Positions 61,083-64,000 of a DNA stretch of 64,000 nucleotides are shown piece by piece; the first letter of the stretch is position 1; each line of letters begins with the position of its first letter. The position numbers and the translations under genes were made by a program. The notes under the pieces were generated by a model that saw only the letters and a program-made list of their open reading frames with translations, was not told where the DNA came from and searched no databases. This DNA is from Marinobacterium sp. (GTDB taxonomy: Bacteria > Pseudomonadota > Gammaproteobacteria > Pseudomonadales > Balneatricaceae). The stretch lies in NCBI GenBank assembly GCA_030602245.1, contig JAUWAC010000002.1, forward strand, positions 1 to 64,000, in the 5' to 3' direction.

Positions 61083-62675
61083 ATGCAGGGAATATTAAAG
61101 CTTGCCGTTGTACTGTTGGTGGGCGCCGCGCTCGGTGGCGGCGCCGTATATCTGAGTTTCGATCACCCGTCAGCCGGTGTCGATACCGTCGGCAGCGATG
61201 AGCCGCAGCCGTTGTACTGGGTGGCGCCGATGGATCCGAACTACCGTCGTGACAAGCCCGGCAAATCGCCAATGGGGATGGATCTGATACCGGTATATGA
61301 GGAGGACCGCACCGCGGGGCCCGATGCCGGGCCGGGTACGATCAGCATCGCACCGGAAGTCGTCAACAACCTCGGCGTACGCACAGCCCAGGCGCAAAGC
61401 CGCACGCTTGATTTCGAGGTCCGCACCGTCGGCTATGTACAGTACAACGAGGACGACATCGTCCACATTCACCCGCGGGTGGAAGGCTGGATCGAGCGCT
61501 TGCATGTGCAGGCGGCCGGCGAAGTCGTTACGCGCGGACAGCCGTTGTATGAGCTCTACTCGCCGGAACTGGTCAACGCACAGGAGGAGCTGGTGTTCGG
61601 GCTCAACCGGGGGGATACCCGGCTCACGGCTGCCGCTGAAGCACGACTGCGTGCGCTGAATGTGGACGAGGCGACGATTGCGACACTCAAACGCACGCGA
61701 AAGCCGATGCAGACGGTCAGGTTTCATGCACCGATTGACGGTGTCGTCGATGACTTCGAGGTGCGTGAAGGCTTTTTCGTCAAGCCGGGGATGACGCTGA
61801 TGTCGATCGGCGCACTGGATGAAGTCTGGGTCGAAGCGGAGGTGTTCGAGCGGCAGGCGAATCTGGTCGAAGCGGGCCTGCCGGTGACCATCGCACTGGA
61901 CTACCTGCCGGGCCGGGAGTGGCAAGGCCAGGTCGATTATGTCTATCCGACTCTTGATCCGACAACACGCACCCTGCGGGTCCGGATGCGCTTCGCCAAC
62001 GAAGGGCAGGCCCTTAAACCCAACATGTTTGCCAACGTCAGTATCCACAACGAATCTGACGAGAAGGTGTTGGCGATCCCGCGCGAGGCGGTGATCCGCG
62101 GCGCGCAGTCTGACCGGGTCGTGCTGGCCCTCGGTGAGGGGCGCTTCAAGTCGGTGGCGGTGACCACCGGGCGCAGCGATGGCCGCTATGTCGAGATCCT
62201 GCAAGGGCTGAGCGCCGGTGATGCGGTGGTGACGTCTGCTCAGTTCCTGCTCGACTCTGAGTCCAGCAAGACATCTGATTTCCGGCGCATGTCTGCGCAC
62301 GAGGCGACAGCCGAGGCCGCGGCACCCGCGGAAAAACCGGCCAGTGTCTGGGCCGAAGCGACGATCAACAGCATCATGGCCGAGGCGCTGAAAATCAACG
62401 TGGATCATGCGGCCATTCCCGAATGGGGCTGGCCGGAGATGACGATGGATTTCACCGTGTCGGAGTGGGTCGAACTCGCTGATCTGACGCCCGGTACGCA
62501 GGCACAGCTCGAGATTATTCGTCTCGATGAAGGCGGCTACCGGGTCAATGACATCTACGTGACCGCTCAGACGGCAGCGGGCACCGGCGCTGCCGATATG
62601 GATGCAATGGATCATTCCACCATGGATCACTCCGGTATGGCCATGCCGGATGAGCCCGCGGGCACTGAGCACTGA
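61083..62675 (+). CDS. cusB: CusB-type metal efflux adaptor with built-in CusF-like domain
   Basis: A 530-residue adaptor. After the signal anchor, residues about 45-75 are a heavy-metal-binding YHS-like motif (YWVAPMDPNYRRDKPGKSPMGMDL). The adaptor core follows (VGYVQYNEDDIVHIHPRVEGWIERL, ELVNAQEELV, LWRAP-equivalent FHAPIDGVV). Residues about 420-500 resemble the copper/silver chaperone CusF (ALKINVDHAAIPEWGWPEMTMDF). The last 25 residues are His/Met-rich (MDAMDHSTMDHSGMAM). Confidence 0.92.
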   Translation: MQGILKLAVVLLVGAALGGGAVYLSFDHPSAGVDTVGSDEPQPLYWVAPMDPNYRRDKPGKSPMGMDLIPVYEEDRTAGPDAGPGTISIAPEVVNNLGVRTAQAQSRTLDFEVRTVGYVQYNEDDIVHIHPRVEGWIERLHVQAAGEVVTRGQPLYELYSPELVNAQEELVFGLNRGDTRLTAAAEARLRALNVDEATIATLKRTRKPMQTVRFHAPIDGVVDDFEVREGFFVKPGMTLMSIGALDEVWVEAEVFERQANLVEAGLPVTIALDYLPGREWQGQVDYVYPTLDPTTRTLRVRMRFANEGQALKPNMFANVSIHNESDEKVLAIPREAVIRGAQSDRVVLALGEGRFKSVAVTTGRSDGRYVEILQGLSAGDAVVTSAQFLLDSESSKTSDFRRMSAHEATAEAAAPAEKPASVWAEATINSIMAEALKINVDHAAIPEWGWPEMTMDFTVSEWVELADLTPGTQAQLEIIRLDEGGYRVNDIYVTAQTAAGTGAADMDAMDHSTMDHSGMAMPDEPAGTEH

Positions 62676-62684
62676 GGGGGCGGC

Positions 62685-64000
62685 ATGATCGAAGCAATCA
62701 TTCGCTGGTCGGTCGGCAACCGCTTCTTCGTGTTGCTGGCCACGCTGATCCTGCTCGGTTGGGGCGTGTTTTCGTTGAAGAACACACCGGTCGATGCGAT
62801 TCCGGATCTGTCTGACGTGCAGGTGATCATCAAAACCAGCTATCCGGGACAGGCACCGCAGGTGGTTGAGGATCAGGTCACCTACCCGCTGACAACGGCA
62901 ATGCTGTCAGTGCCGGGAGCGGTAACAGTGCGCGGTTATTCCTTTTTCGGGGACTCTTACGTCTATGTGATCTTTGACGAGGACACCGATATCTATTGGG
63001 CGCGCAGCCGGGTGCTGGAGTATCTGTCACAGGTGGCACCCTCACTGCCGGAGAACGCCCGGCCACAGCTGGGGCCGGACGCCACCGGGGTCGGCTGGGT
63101 CTACCTCTATGCGTTACAGGACACCACCGGGCAGCACGATATCAGTCAGCTGCGTTCACTGCAGGACTGGTTCCTCAAATATGAGCTGCAGACTGTGCCC
63201 GGGGTATCGGAAGTCGCGGCCATCGGCGGCATGGTCAGGCAGTATCAGGTCCGTGTCGATCCGGACAAGTTACGTGCGCTGGCTATGCCGCTGTCCCATG
63301 TGCAGAACGCGATTCGCCGCGGCAACCAGGAGGTGGGGGCCTCGGTCGTGGAGATGGCCGAAGCGGAGTACATGGTACGGGCGACAGGCTACATCAAAGG
63401 CGTAGAGGATCTTGAGAACATCCCGCTGGGCGTGAACCGCAACGGCACACCGCTGTTGCTGAAGGATGTGGCGGAGATCGGTACCGGCCCGCAGATGCGC
63501 CGCGGCATCGCCGAGCTGAATGGTGAAGGCGAAGTGGTGGGTGGCGTCGTGGTGATGCGCTTCGGCGAAAACGCGCAAAAAACCATCGATGGCGTCAAGG
63601 CAAAACTGGAGACGCTGAAAGCCGGCCTGCCGGACGGTGTCGAGGTGGTCACGGTATACGACCGCTCCGGCCTGATCGGACGTGCGGTCGAAAACCTCTG
63701 GCACAAGCTGCTCGAGGAGTTCATCGTCGTGGCGCTGGTGTGCATGCTGTTTCTGTTTCATATCCGCTCGTCACTGGTGGCGATCATCAGCCTGCCGGTG
63801 GGGATTCTGACCGCGTTCGGTGTCATGCATCTGCAGGGAATCAACGCGAACATCATGTCGTTGGGTGGGATCGCCATCGCTATCGGAGCGATGATCGACG
63901 GTGCCATCGTCATGATCGAGAACATGCACAAACACATGGAACGCACGTCGCTGACAGCGCAGAACCGCTGGCAAGTGGTCGCGGACTCGGCCAGCGAAGT
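62685..64000 (+). CDS. cusA: CusA-type heavy-metal RND pump (5' part)
   Basis: The first 438 codons of an HME-RND pump continue past the window edge. It shows [51 protein letters not shown] and, in helix 4, [24 protein letters not shown], which has the single-Asp proton relay of metal pumps. The start is 9 nt after cusB. Copper or silver is the most likely substrate, given the CusF-like partner. Confidence 0.94.
   Translation, partial: MIEAIIRWSVGNRFFVLLATLILLGWGVFSLKNTPVDAIPDLSDVQVIIKTSYPGQAPQVVEDQVTYPLTTAMLSVPGAVTVRGYSFFGDSYVYVIFDEDTDIYWARSRVLEYLSQVAPSLPENARPQLGPDATGVGWVYLYALQDTTGQHDISQLRSLQDWFLKYELQTVPGVSEVAAIGGMVRQYQVRVDPDKLRALAMPLSHVQNAIRRGNQEVGASVVEMAEAEYMVRATGYIKGVEDLENIPLGVNRNGTPLLLKDVAEIGTGPQMRRGIAELNGEGEVVGGVVVMRFGENAQKTIDGVKAKLETLKAGLPDGVEVVTVYDRSGLIGRAVENLWHKLLEEFIVVALVCMLFLFHIRSSLVAIISLPVGILTAFGVMHLQGINANIMSLGGIAIAIGAMIDGAIVMIENMHKHMERTSLTAQNRWQVVADSASE

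Noticed and set aside
1-64000. CRISPR arrays, insertion sequences and rRNA genes
   Set aside because: No regularly spaced repeats, transposase genes or rRNA segments were seen anywhere in the window.

Overview
The window looks like a GC-rich marine or halophilic gammaproteobacterium, most likely in the Oceanospirillales/Pseudomonadales range. Pointers are a FolX/FolM pair, a fused glucosylglycerol-phosphate synthase/phosphatase (a compatible-solute enzyme), urtABCDE, benABCD with an XylE-type dioxygenase, a group 3b-type NiFe hydrogenase and a CusCBA system. The species cannot be named from the sequence alone.

Layout. (1) 1-4291 is the right end of an integrative element. It holds tightly coupled small genes with an AlpA regulator, a RelE/Xre toxin-antitoxin pair and a P4-type integrase broken by one in-frame stop. 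It ends at a 48-nt copy of the 3' end of a tRNA-Pro(GGG) gene. (2) 4614-5171 is a flavin-binding oxidase-like gene. (3) 5325-11589 is a nitrogen-compound cluster: CodA-like deaminase, PucR regulator and CodB-like permease on the minus strand, and LuxR-type HTH, SnoaL-like, GNAT and nitrilase-family genes on the plus strand. (4) 11596-18850 is an RND efflux operon with an attached orphan ABC ATPase, divergent from an AcrR-type repressor across a perfect operator palindrome. (5) 18911-21047 is folX, a CYTH phosphatase and folM. (6) 21081-22659 is a cyclic-di-GMP-I riboswitch leading an HDOD protein. (7) 22941-27265 is GgpPS, then a Bcr/CflA transporter and its TetR regulator. (8) 27569-32920 is an ATP-grasp gene facing a five-gene hydrogenase operon. 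(9) 33146-47363 is a tRNA-Thr(CGT) followed by an aromatic-acid locus: AraC and IclR regulators, a branched-chain-type ABC importer, catechol 2,3-dioxygenase, benABCD, benE and a LysR regulator. (10) 47486-57691 is an NCS1-transporter/histidine-kinase hybrid, its LuxR-type response regulator, and urtABCDE. (11) 57706-59076 is mtfA and a small four-helix-like gene. (12) 59181-64000 is a His-rich exported protein followed by cusC, cusB and the start of cusA.

How it fits together. Benzoate-type acids would enter by the ABC importer or BenE, be converted to catechol by BenABC and BenD, and be opened by the meta-cleaving dioxygenase; the lower pathway is not in the window. Urea uptake appears to be controlled by a two-component system whose sensor is itself built on a nucleobase-transporter fold, with a strong palindrome in front of urtA as the probable target. 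That transporter-kinase and its operator are the most interesting unexplained items. Next come the GEMM riboswitch on the HDOD gene, the altered active site of the CodA homologue with its uncharacterised neighbours, and the dead integrase.
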